Assembly: GCA_024402405.1 (NCBI GenBank)
Contig: JAKSTW010000007.1
Location: 1 to 59,221, forward strand
DNA from: Spirochaetia bacterium
GTDB lineage: Bacteria > Spirochaetota > Spirochaetia > CADAEX01
Direction: 5' to 3'
DNA length: 59,221 nucleotides
The notes beneath the pieces were generated by a model, which worked only from the letters and a program-made list of their open reading frames with translations, had not been told where the DNA came from and did not search any database. Shown one piece after another: positions 50,966 to 58,186 of the stretch. The first letter of the stretch is position 1, and each line of letters opens with the position of its first letter. The position numbers were made by a program, and so were the translations under genes.

Positions 50966-51820
50966 TCAACCGATTAAAGATGCAATATATTTTATAATAT
51001 AATAATAAACTGGGGCTGTGAAAACTATTGAATCAACATTATCCATGACACCGCCGCGTCCAGGGATGTAATTGCCTGAGTCTTTCACTCCGGCAGAACG
51101 TTTCATGGCTGATTCTATCAGGTCTCCCACTGGAGCCAGCACACCTATGATGGCTCCTGTTGATACGGCATTCATGATATTTGTGCCGAACATCGGCGCT
51201 CCCATGAAATATACTATCATCGCTCCGGCGATAGATGCGAAGAAGCCTCCGATGAAACCGGCCAGGCTTTTCTTCGGGCTGATAGGGAATATGTTGCGGT
51301 TGCTCTTTCCCCAGATCATTCCGAATATGTATGCGAAGATATCATTCATGAACACCAGCACCAGGAAACCGACCATAGTCCATGACGGATGGGGAAGTGT
51401 GGTAAGCTTCACCGGATAGGTAAGGAATATTCCAGGATAGAAGACCAGTACAAGCAGTGATGTGATATGACTGTTGATGTCTCTGAATCTGTTCTCATCT
51501 CTGAGGAATATCTGGTAGGAAAATATGATAAAAATCAGGATTCCTGCTGTTGCCAGAAGGGCTCCTGCCGGAAGGATCTCAGCACATTCAAGATAGTTGA
51601 CTGCCGATATGACCAGTCCTATGAGTGCTGCCGGAAGCAAGCTCTTTTTATCAGATTTGCCTGTCAGAATTCGCAGTATCTCGACTGAACCTGCTGTAAG
51701 AAACAGTGTTGATACTATATGTATGCAGATATGATGCCAGAAAGGAAGAAGGAAGATGGTGGCGAAGAGTGTTGGTATTACGGTAAAGATCAGCAGTAAT
51801 CTAAGTTTAAAATTTGACAT
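50966..51820 (-). CDS. cdsA: phosphatidate cytidylyltransferase
   Basis: CdsA makes CDP-diacylglycerol for all phospholipids. The 284-residue membrane protein has about seven or eight helices and the family signature near the C-terminus: GDLIESAMKRSAGVKDSG followed by IPGRGGVMDNVDSI. CGGAG lies 9 nt before the ATG. It follows uppS after 3 bp within the rpsB operon. Confidence 0.96.
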   Translation of the reverse strand: MSNFKLRLLLIFTVIPTLFATIFLLPFWHHICIHIVSTLFLTAGSVEILRILTGKSDKKSLLPAALIGLVISAVNYLECAEILPAGALLATAGILIFIIFSYQIFLRDENRFRDINSHITSLLVLVFYPGIFLTYPVKLTTLPHPSWTMVGFLVLVFMNDIFAYIFGMIWGKSNRNIFPISPKKSLAGFIGGFFASIAGAMIVYFMGAPMFGTNIMNAVSTGAIIGVLAPVGDLIESAMKRSAGVKDSGNYIPGRGGVMDNVDSIVFTAPVYYYIIKYIASLIG

Positions 51821-51823
51821 ATA

Positions 51824-52519
51824 TCACTCCGTTATTGCCCCGTATTTCCGCGTTCTGCCCTGGTAGCTCTCTATAGCTGCCACCAGATCATCTTTGTCCC
51901 ATTCCGGCCAGTATTTGCTGCTGAAGTAGAATTCGCTGTACGCACTTTCCCACAGCAGAAAATTGCTGAGTCTCATCTCTCCCGCGGTTCTTATGATAAG
52001 ATCAGGGTCAGGTATCTCAGGATGATCCATGTTGGCTGAAAGCAGCTCTTCTGTGATCTCTCCCGGTCCCGACCCCCGGATCTTTCTGATTGCCCTGATT
52101 ATCTCGTCCCTGCCGCCATAATTTATGGCCAGATTGACTGTCAGACCTGTGAAACCTGCTGTTATAGCCTGCACGTCTGTCAGCTCTTTCTGGACTGCGG
52201 AAGGAAGCTGCTGGAGGCTGCCTGAGTGGACTACTCTGATACCGTTCTCCTGATAGAATCTGTATTCATTCCGGAGATGGTATTTCAGCAGTCCCATAAG
52301 GAAAGTGACTTCAGTCTCGGACCTTTTCCAGTTTTCAGTGGAGAAGGTGTACAGTGACAGGTATTTTACTCCCATATCACTGGCTGCCTTTGCTATGCGC
52401 TTGGCAGCCTCAAGACCTGCCGTGTGGCCGAAAGTCCTGGGTTTCCCCTGGTTCTGCGCCCAACGGCCGTTACCGTCCATTATGATTCCTATGTGCTCAG
52501 GTACCTTCAGTGTGATCAT
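51824..52519 (-). CDS. uppS: undecaprenyl pyrophosphate synthase
   Basis: The cis-prenyltransferase builds the C55 lipid carrier for peptidoglycan. The 231-residue chain has IIMDGNGRWA (catalytic Asp), GHTAGLEA, SLYTFSTENWKR and the C-terminal DLIIRTAGEMRLSNFLLWESAYSE region, where the usual RTSGE reads RTAGE. The ATG overlaps the frr stop as ATGA. Confidence 0.96.
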   Translation of the reverse strand: MITLKVPEHIGIIMDGNGRWAQNQGKPRTFGHTAGLEAAKRIAKAASDMGVKYLSLYTFSTENWKRSETEVTFLMGLLKYHLRNEYRFYQENGIRVVHSGSLQQLPSAVQKELTDVQAITAGFTGLTVNLAINYGGRDEIIRAIRKIRGSGPGEITEELLSANMDHPEIPDPDLIIRTAGEMRLSNFLLWESAYSEFYFSSKYWPEWDKDDLVAAIESYQGRTRKYGAITE

Positions 52520-53070
52520 ATTTCCATGATTTCTTTTTCTTTTGCCTCGGCAATCTTTGCGATTTCTGCAATATACTTGTCAGTCATCTTCTGGATCGCA
52601 TCTGCGCCTGTCTTTTCCTGATCCTCAGTGATCTCGCTGGCTTTCTGCTTTTTCTTAAGCTCGTCATTGGCCTCTCTGCGGATATTTCTGATGGCAACCT
52701 TACGGTTTTCTGCCATTCCCTTGGCCTGTTTTGCCAGTTCCTTTCTTCTCTGTTCTGTCAGAGGAGGAATGTTGAGTCTGATGACTTTGCCATCATTGTT
52801 AGGGTTCAGGGAAAGATCTGACTGAAGAATGGCCTTCTCGATGTCCTTGATGATGCTCTTGTCCCATGGCTGGATAGTCACGAGTCTTGCCTCAGGAATG
52901 GAGATAGTAGCCACCTGGTTCAGTGGGGTAGGCTTGCCGAAGTACATGACACTCACTCTGTCAAAAAGTGCTGCGGAAGCTCTTCCTGTTCTGATGGTTC
53001 CAAGCTCTTCGATGAAGGAAGCCACGCTTTTCTTCATCTTATCTTCTGTTTTAGCTTTTACTGTTTCCAT
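52516..53070 (-). CDS. frr: ribosome recycling factor
   Basis: The factor splits post-termination ribosomes with EF-G. The 184-residue chain matches the normal 185. Its three-helix bundle shows EELGTIRTGRASAALFD near the N-terminus and LTEQRRKELAKQAKG with VAIRNIRREAND toward the C-terminus. The start is 12 bp after tsf with only a weak ribosome site. The pyrH gene that often sits between tsf and frr is absent, as I recall for spirochetes. Confidence 0.97.
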   Translation of the reverse strand: METVKAKTEDKMKKSVASFIEELGTIRTGRASAALFDRVSVMYFGKPTPLNQVATISIPEARLVTIQPWDKSIIKDIEKAILQSDLSLNPNNDGKVIRLNIPPLTEQRRKELAKQAKGMAENRKVAIRNIRREANDELKKKQKASEITEDQEKTGADAIQKMTDKYIAEIAKIAEAKEKEIMEI

Positions 53071-53082
53071 AGTATTCTTTGG

Positions 53083-53925
53083 TCAGGCATTGTCGCCAAG
53101 TCTGTAATATACGTAATCCACAACTTCAAGCTTTCCGCCGGCAGCCTTTGCTGTCTCAGCCAGAACCTGTGATACTTTCTTCTTGTCATCCTTTACGAAT
53201 GGCTGGTCAAGGAAGCAGATTTCTGCCAGGTGCTTGTTGAGCTTGCCCTTGATGATTCCTGCAAGAACTTTCTCCGGTTTGTCCAGTCCCTCAACCTGCT
53301 TTGCGAAGATCTCCTCCTGCTCTTTGATGTAAGCTGGATCGATCTTTGCTGCACAGAGAGCTGCCGGGTTGAATGCTGCGATATGGAGAGCACAGTCGAA
53401 TGCGAATGTCTTTACAGCCTCATTGCTGAAAAGTGCGGCATTGTCTGCCTTGAATTTGATCAGAACACCGATGTTGCCCACGCCGTGAACGTACTGAACT
53501 GCATATTCATTTTCAGCGAGATCAAGAACTCTGAATCTGGCAAGTGTCATGTTCTCTTTGATAGTTGCGATAGCTTCCTTTACCATGAGTGTGAGCTTTT
53601 CTGTAGGCTCCTTGGCACCGGATGCGATGATCTCTGCTGCAAGAGCCTGTCCAAGAGCATTGAACTGGTCTGTCTTTGCAACGAAGTCTGTCTCGCAGGA
53701 GAGTTCAAGGATAACAGCCTTATTGTCCTTGATAGCTGTGAAGATCTTTCCTTCCTTTGTCTCTCTTGCACTTCTCTTTGCTGCAGCTGCAAGTCCTTTT
53801 TCCTTAAGGATCTTCACTGCTTTTTCAATATTTCCCTCAGCCTCGATGAGAGCCTTCTTGCAGTCGCCCATTCCGGCGCCAGTCTGGTCTCTGAGTGCTT
53901 TTACGTCAATTGGTTTGATATCCAT
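53083..53925 (-). CDS. tsf: elongation factor Ts
   Basis: EF-Ts exchanges GDP on EF-Tu. The 280-residue chain has the N-terminal UBA-like domain with LRDQTGAGMGDCKKAL and the core contact motif LSCETDFVAKT. Two later dimerisation subdomains are present. AGGAG is 8 nt before the ATG. It lies 14 bp after rpsB. Confidence 0.97.
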   Translation of the reverse strand: MDIKPIDVKALRDQTGAGMGDCKKALIEAEGNIEKAVKILKEKGLAAAAKRSARETKEGKIFTAIKDNKAVILELSCETDFVAKTDQFNALGQALAAEIIASGAKEPTEKLTLMVKEAIATIKENMTLARFRVLDLAENEYAVQYVHGVGNIGVLIKFKADNAALFSNEAVKTFAFDCALHIAAFNPAALCAAKIDPAYIKEQEEIFAKQVEGLDKPEKVLAGIIKGKLNKHLAEICFLDQPFVKDDKKKVSQVLAETAKAAGGKLEVVDYVYYRLGDNA

Positions 53926-53939
53926 AAAAATTCTCCTGA

Positions 53940-54854
53940 TTATTTGTCCTCGTAAAATTTGTCTGTGTCGATTCCGTCATCTTCCTCGATCTCAGGCTCT
54001 TTCTCTGCATTCTCTTCAGGCATATAGTTTGAATAGTCCTCAGCTGTGAACTTCCCGCCCTTTACCTCTCCAAGAGCCTCTGCCATTGTTGGCTCTGCCT
54101 CGTCCTTGTCTGGCTCGCCCTCGTCAATGGTTGTCTCGTCTTCCTGGATGTTCTCGATCACCTGGAGTCCGATCTCATTGTCAGCCTCGATTACAGCGTT
54201 GGCGATGATCTGTGTGAAAAGTGTGATGGCTCTGATAGCGTCATCATTGCCCGGAATAGGGAAGTTGATGCCTTCTGGGTTGCAGTTTGTATCCACGATG
54301 GCAACGATAGGAATGTGGCATTTGATAGCTTCTGCTACTGCGATAGCCTCTTTCTTTGTGTCGATGATGAAGATAACGCCAGGAAGCTCCTTCATGTCCT
54401 TGATACCCTCAAGGTTCTTCACCAGTTTTGCCTTCTCTTTCATAAGAAGAGCAACTTCTTTCTTTGTAAGGCTTTCGAATGTGCCGTCAATTTCCATTTT
54501 CTCAATTTTCTTGAGGCGCATGATCGATTTCTTGATGGTTGCGAAGTTTGTGAGCATACCGCCGAGCCATCTGTTATTTACATAATACTGGCCACATTTC
54601 TCAGCAGCTTCTTTCACTGCCATCTGTGCCTGTTTCTTGGTTCCTATGAAAAGTACGGACTTGCCGTCTTTTACTGTTGTTCTGATAAACTCATAAGCAT
54701 CTTTGATTGCTGTTATGGTCTTCTGAAGATCGATGATATGAATGCCGTTGCGCTCTGCAAAGATGAACTTTTTCATCCTTGGATCCCAACGTTTTGTCTG
54801 GTGTCCGAAATGAACACCTGATTCCACCAGCTTTTTCCTTGTTACTACTGCCAT
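53940..54854 (-). CDS. rpsB: 30S ribosomal protein S2
   Basis: S2 binds late to the 30S head. The 304-residue chain starts with [20 protein letters not shown] and has [11 protein letters not shown] and [10 protein letters not shown], both diagnostic. After about residue 230 it has an acidic tail of about 70 residues (rich in Glu and Asp, ending YEDK), longer than the E. coli protein; Treponema S2 is also long, from memory. A perfect AGGAGG lies 8 nt before the ATG. It is led by a predicted 95-nt structured leader. Confidence 0.97.
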   Translation of the reverse strand: MAVVTRKKLVESGVHFGHQTKRWDPRMKKFIFAERNGIHIIDLQKTITAIKDAYEFIRTTVKDGKSVLFIGTKKQAQMAVKEAAEKCGQYYVNNRWLGGMLTNFATIKKSIMRLKKIEKMEIDGTFESLTKKEVALLMKEKAKLVKNLEGIKDMKELPGVIFIIDTKKEAIAVAEAIKCHIPIVAIVDTNCNPEGINFPIPGNDDAIRAITLFTQIIANAVIEADNEIGLQVIENIQEDETTIDEGEPDKDEAEPTMAEALGEVKGGKFTAEDYSNYMPEENAEKEPEIEEDDGIDTDKFYEDK

Positions 54855-54950
54855 TTTTTTTCCTCCTGATATACGGTTTTATAAACCGCTCCGTCTCTTT
54901 TTCTCGAATCCCTGAAAGGATCGGAATATTATTTTGCAGGATAACCTGCT
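54855..54950 (-). promoter_or_regulatory. predicted structured leader of the rpsB operon
   Basis: From the predicted start near 54950 to the ATG the leader is about 95 nt, far longer than others in this window. It opens with a hairpin (GCAGG, 4-nt loop, CCTGC; 54936-54949) and ends with a perfect hairpin (CGGTTT, 3-nt loop, AAACCG; 54874-54888) just ahead of AGGAGG. This layout would suit S2 autoregulation, known in E. coli, but no sequence homology was established. Confidence 0.45.
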
Positions 54951-55510
54951 TTCTTCATTATATAGAAAAGTTTTCTTATTGGCAACCCTATAACGTTGCT
55001 GAATGAGCCATTTATTTTTTCAACCAGCGCGGCACCGCGGTGCTGGATCCTGTATGCCCCTGCGGCTCCCTGCCATTCACCTGTGGAGAGATACCATTCT
55101 ATCTCTGCCTCTGTGAGCTGTCCCATGGTGACTGTTGTTATGTCGGAGGTGCTGAATATTGCTCCTGTGGTGCGGTCCATGAATGCCAGTCCTGTTATTA
55201 CCTGATGTTCCTGTCCCGAAAGTGAAGTGAGAAACTGCCGTGCCTGCTCCGGACTGGCTGGTTTGCCCATGGGATATCCCTGGAAAATTACAAGTGTGTC
55301 TGCCGCTGCGATCCATTTTTCAGGTCTTTCTTTGTTCTGCAGATGTGCCGCCTGAGCTTTCCTGACGGCCAGTTCTGTTATTTCCTCTCTGGGGGATGCC
55401 CATGGAATTGTCTCGTCTATGTCTGCCGGAATGCTGATGTATGGAAGTTCCAGTGACTCGAATATTTCTCTGCGTCCTTTTGATGCAGAGGCCAGTATGA
55501 TAGTGTCCAT
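54929..55510 (-). CDS. maf: Maf-family nucleotide pyrophosphatase
   Basis: Maf proteins hydrolyse dTTP, UTP or modified nucleotides and influence septation. The 193-residue chain has ILASASKGRREIFESL, PREEITELAVRKA, the catalytic AADTLVIFQG and the GAAGAYRIQHRGAAL block. The AADTLV form with the residues around it resembles the dTTP/UTP pyrophosphatase group. It starts 6 nt below a -10 box with no ribosome site and ends 74 bp before rpsB. Confidence 0.93.
   Translation of the reverse strand: MDTIILASASKGRREIFESLELPYISIPADIDETIPWASPREEITELAVRKAQAAHLQNKERPEKWIAAADTLVIFQGYPMGKPASPEQARQFLTSLSGQEHQVITGLAFMDRTTGAIFSTSDITTVTMGQLTEAEIEWYLSTGEWQGAAGAYRIQHRGAALVEKINGSFSNVIGLPIRKLFYIMKKAGYPAK
54957..54985 (-). 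promoter_or_regulatory. rpsB operon promoter inside maf
   Basis: TTGCCA (54980-54985) and TATAAT (54957-54962) are 17 bp apart on the minus strand and lie inside the last codons of maf. The ribosomal operon can therefore be transcribed independently of maf. Confidence 0.7.
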
Positions 55511-55516
55511 GCCGGT

Positions 55517-55545
55517 ATTGTACTGCTATGTCTGGAAAAAGGCAA
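55517..55545 (-). promoter_or_regulatory. maf promoter (leaderless type)
   Basis: TTGCCT (55540-55545) and TACAAT (55517-55522) are 17 bp apart on the minus strand. The ATG lies 6 nt after the -10 box. Confidence 0.68.
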
Positions 55546-55557
55546 TCAAGAGCACGT

Positions 55558-55583
55558 CTCAGGGCTGATGCCGCCCTGTGCCC
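55558..55583. repeat. GC-rich hairpin repeat, copy 2
   Basis: CAGGGC, a 7-nt loop and GCCCTG pair here; the flanks resemble copy 1 at 37204-37228. Confidence 0.4.
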
Positions 55584-55718
55584 TAGGGAAAGTGCATATA
55601 TCACAGAAACCAGCAATATAAGGTGCGGATGCTGTTTGAGCCCTACGGAAGTTCTTTGATGTGTTGCAAGTGCCACATCATTGTATCTCTCAGAGTGTAT
55701 GCAATTCCATTCAGCGAG

Positions 55719-55748
55719 ACCAGCAGACACAACTTATAAATTGCTGGT
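55719..55748. repeat. inverted repeat upstream of the Rpn-like gene
   Basis: ACCAGCA and TGCTGGT form a perfect 7-bp inverted repeat around a 16-nt AT-rich loop, about 85 bp before the gene. It could be an operator, an element end or a chance hairpin. Confidence 0.35.
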
Positions 55749-55831
55749 TCTGGATGTGCAGCTATTATATGAAGCAGCAGAGTTTGAATCAAATCCTCAT
55801 TTCTTTGAGTTAGTACATACAGGAGGCAAGA

Positions 55832-56644
55832 ATGCTTGAAAACAAAGACTGTATGACTTTTGACGAGAGGTGGAGAGCCCTGACTATAACCAACGACTTC
55901 ATCTTCGGCTGGGTGTTCTCAGACAAGGAAAGGTGCAGAAAGCTCATAGAGCTCCTTCTTGGGATCAAAGTAAAAAATCTGGAGGTGCCGCAGACGCAGA
56001 AGAGCATCAAGACCTCGCTCATCTCCCGGGGTGTTAGGTTCGATGTGTACGCCGAGGATAATGACAGGGCATTTGACATAGAGATACAGACGGTGAACCA
56101 GAGGAACTGGGAACTGCGGACGAGGTACTACCAGAGCAGGATGGACGGCAGCCTGATAAACCAGGGACAGGACTACAGGGATCTGAAGGAGACCTATGTG
56201 ATATTTCTGTGCTGCTTCGATCCGGTGGGATTGAAAGAGTGCAAGTATGAGACAGTGCATGTGCTGAAGGAGCACAGGGAATACATAATAGATGACAGAA
56301 GGCACATAGTGCTGTATAATATCCATGAGTACCTGAAGTCGGAGGATGAGGAGCAGAGGGCATTCTTTGAGTACATGGCCACGGGGAATGCTGGGTCAGC
56401 ATTCTCAAAAGAAGTGCAGGACAACGTAGACAGGGCCAAGACAGATGACGATCTGAGGAGTGGAGTTATGACGCTGGAGATGGAGATCAACATGATGAAG
56501 AAAGATGCAAAGAAGGAAGGTATACAGGAAGGCATTGAGAAAACTCGGCTGGAGAATGCCAGAAATTTCAAATCCCTAGGTGTTGACATTGAAACAATTG
56601 CTAAGGCTACGGGGTTTACTCTGGAACAGGTGCAGGCGCTTTAA
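55832..56644 (+). CDS. Rpn-family PD-(D/E)XK nuclease / putative transposase
   Basis: Rpn proteins are endonucleases that raise RecA-independent recombination; many are annotated as PD-(D/E)XK transposases. The 270-residue chain has the N-terminal ITNDFIFGWVFSD, the nuclease core with VRFDVYAEDN (Asp) and AFDIEIQTVNQ (E-x-Q), and the typical RTRYYQSRMDGSLINQGQDY. The C-terminal KEGIQEGIEKTRLENARNF and GVDIETIAKATGFTLEQV form the usual helical tail. All catalytic positions seem intact. AGGAGG is 6 nt before the ATG. Arginine is coded by AGG far more often than in neighbouring core genes, suggesting transfer. Confidence 0.92.
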   Translation: MLENKDCMTFDERWRALTITNDFIFGWVFSDKERCRKLIELLLGIKVKNLEVPQTQKSIKTSLISRGVRFDVYAEDNDRAFDIEIQTVNQRNWELRTRYYQSRMDGSLINQGQDYRDLKETYVIFLCCFDPVGLKECKYETVHVLKEHREYIIDDRRHIVLYNIHEYLKSEDEEQRAFFEYMATGNAGSAFSKEVQDNVDRAKTDDDLRSGVMTLEMEINMMKKDAKKEGIQEGIEKTRLENARNFKSLGVDIETIAKATGFTLEQVQAL

Positions 56645-56668
56645 GATACAACTGGAAAGTATGATTCT

Positions 56669-56704
56669 ATCCCTGGCTTTTCACCGAAAGCTGGGGATTT
56701 TTTG
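56669..56704 (+). terminator. terminator of the Rpn-like gene
   Basis: A 12-bp stem with two G-T pairs (ATCCCTGGCTTT with AAAGCTGGGGAT) around a 6-nt loop is followed by TTTTTT. Confidence 0.88.
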
Positions 56705-56831
56705 TCTGCACCTTGCTTTGCAGTTATTTTGCTTGACTGGCATGGATATTAGGAATATGATGACAGAAAAACAATAAAAAACAAAAAAATGAGAAATTTC
56801 ACAGAAAGACGTGCATTTGGCACTGAATTTG

Positions 56832-56864
56832 CAAACAAACAAACAAACAAACAAACAAACAAAC
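56832..56864 (+). repeat. (CAAA)8 tetranucleotide tract
   Basis: Eight perfect CAAA units plus one C begin 120 bp before the lipoprotein gene. Tetranucleotide tracts of this length usually slip during replication. TTGCAA (56829-56834) overlaps its left end and TATCTA (56866-56871) lies at its right end, so unit loss would change spacing between two promoter-like hexamers. Confidence 0.9.
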
Positions 56865-56951
56865 ATATCTAAGCCCATCTTTCATTAAAAAACAGAATCA
56901 AGAAACGAATCAGAAATTTACAATATCTCAAATACGAAAAGGAGTAATAGT

Positions 56952-58091
56952 ATGAAAAGAATTTTATACCTTCTTCTGGCACTGAGCCTGGTGCTTTTCA
57001 GCGGGATGATGCTCTCCTGCTCATCGGGCGGTGGCGGCGGTGGCGACGATGAGCAGCCAAACTATCTGTGCTTCACGAACAATACTTCAATGAGTACAAT
57101 AACGACTACGATTTCGGCTAAGATGATTGGAGCCTTAGATACCACTCCTAGACTGGAATATTCCACAGATGGTGAGAACTGGAACGAGTTTATCCTGTCT
57201 ACTGACACTACTGACGGTACTGTAGTAACTCTTCTAGATAACGGTGGCAAGGTATATCTGAGGGCAAAGGACAAGAATAATACATTTTCAACGGATATGT
57301 ATAATTATATATATTTCATAATGACAGGAAGCACATCAGGAGACATAGCAGCCAGCGGCAGCATAATGAGTCTGCTGGACAAAAGCTGCCAGTCCAAGGT
57401 CATACCATGTGATGCCTGCTTTTTGGGCTTGTTCTCTGGCTGCAGCAATCTGACCAGTGCACCTGAACTGCCTGCAACAACATTGACTAATGAGTGCTAT
57501 GCTTTTATGTTCTTTGGCTGCAGCAGTCTGACCAGTGCACCTGAACTGCCGGCAAAAACACTGGCTGAATATTGCTATGGCAGTATGTTCTCTGGCTGCA
57601 GCAGTCTGACCAGCGCACCTGAACTTCCAGCAACGACACTGGCTGAAGATTGCTATTATTGTATGTTCAAAAACTGCAGTAAACTGACCAGTACACCTGA
57701 ACTTCCGGTAACAACACTGGCTGAAGAGTGCTATTATTCTATGTTCTCTGGCTGCAGCGGCCTGACCAGTGCACCTGCATTGCCTGCAACAACACTGGCT
57801 AGAAGTTGCTATTATGAGATGTTCAAAAACTGCAGTAAACTGACCAGTGCACCTGTATTGCCGGCAACAACAGTGATTGAAAGCTGTTATGCTGGGATGT
57901 TCTCTGGCTGCAGCAGTCTGAACCGTGTAGAGGTTAAGTTCACTAGCTGGACTGATGGTGTATATATATATCCAGTCACTACTGATTGGCTTGAGGGTGT
58001 GCCTTCCGAAGGTACATTCATCTGTCCGGGCGGGCTCTCCAAACTATATGATGACTCACATATTCCATCTGACTGGACTGTGAATCCCTGA
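56952..58091 (+). CDS. repeat-bearing surface lipoprotein, TpLRR/BspA-like, long paralogue
   Basis: The 379-residue lipoprotein has a signal ending MLSC (Cys23), followed by Ser-Ser and six glycines as a flexible tether. Residues about 35-150 form a beta-rich domain (LEYSTDGENW, KVYLRAKD). Six tandem 26-residue repeats follow (residues 164-319), with consensus CSSLTSAPELPATTLAE-CYYSMF-G, then a truncated seventh and a C-terminal domain ending HIPSDWTV. The repeats match the cysteine-containing Treponema/BspA-like LRR class, often surface-exposed adhesins. GGAG precedes the ATG by 8 nt, and a (CAAA)8 tract lies upstream. Expression may be phase variable. A paralogue with three repeats follows. 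Confidence 0.88.
   Translation: MKRILYLLLALSLVLFSGMMLSCSSGGGGGGDDEQPNYLCFTNNTSMSTITTTISAKMIGALDTTPRLEYSTDGENWNEFILSTDTTDGTVVTLLDNGGKVYLRAKDKNNTFSTDMYNYIYFIMTGSTSGDIAASGSIMSLLDKSCQSKVIPCDACFLGLFSGCSNLTSAPELPATTLTNECYAFMFFGCSSLTSAPELPAKTLAEYCYGSMFSGCSSLTSAPELPATTLAEDCYYCMFKNCSKLTSTPELPVTTLAEECYYSMFSGCSGLTSAPALPATTLARSCYYEMFKNCSKLTSAPVLPATTVIESCYAGMFSGCSSLNRVEVKFTSWTDGVYIYPVTTDWLEGVPSEGTFICPGGLSKLYDDSHIPSDWTVNP
57441..57908 (+). repeat. six tandem 78-bp coding repeats
   Basis: Each unit codes for 26 residues and begins at the TGC codon of CSxLTSxP. Unit sequences differ mainly at the CYxxMF positions. The same unit occurs three times in the downstream paralogue, so unequal recombination or gene conversion could move units. 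Confidence 0.92.
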
Positions 58092-58123
58092 GAATATCAG
58101 TTGATATCATAATGTTATTCATT

Positions 58124-58149
58124 CCCCATCCGGCATTGCCCGGGTGGGG
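58124..58149 (+). repeat. terminator-like hairpin repeat, copy 2
   Basis: CCCCATCCGG, a CATTGC loop and CCGGGTGGGG make a perfect 10-bp stem between the two lipoprotein genes. It lacks a T run (TAAAATAAT follows), so it may be only a partial terminator and allow readthrough to the second gene. Confidence 0.75.
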
Positions 58150-58186
58150 TAAAATAATAAAAATTCATGTTAAATGAGGGAAGTTT

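Larger units (their letters stand above)
55546..55831. other. non-coding gap between maf and the Rpn-like gene
   Basis: No gene is supported. It contains a GC-rich hairpin repeat (55558-55583) and an inverted repeat ACCAGCA/TGCTGGT with a 16-nt spacer (55719-55748). The end holds the AGGAGG ribosome site of the nuclease gene. This marks the border between core genes and the accessory island. Confidence 0.55.
56645..56951. other. gap upstream of the first repeat lipoprotein gene
   Basis: Besides the terminator (56669-56704) and the CAAA tract (56832-56864), this 307-bp stretch is AT-rich and non-coding. A TACAAT hexamer at 56919-56924 and an AAAGGAG ribosome site precede the lipoprotein ATG. 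The hexamer has no good -35 partner. Confidence 0.6.

Noticed and set aside
55320-55730. 136-codon minus-strand frame reaching from maf into the gap
   Set aside because: Half of it is an alternative frame of maf; the rest lacks codon bias and any ribosome site.
55546-55831. small RNA or tRNA in the gap before the Rpn-like gene
   Set aside because: Only one 7-bp inverted repeat and no promoter-terminator pair was found.
56681-56878. minus-strand frame through the CAAA tract (Phe-Val-Cys-Leu repeats)
   Set aside because: Its repetitive part merely translates the tetranucleotide tract; no ribosome site and it overlaps the nuclease gene's terminator.
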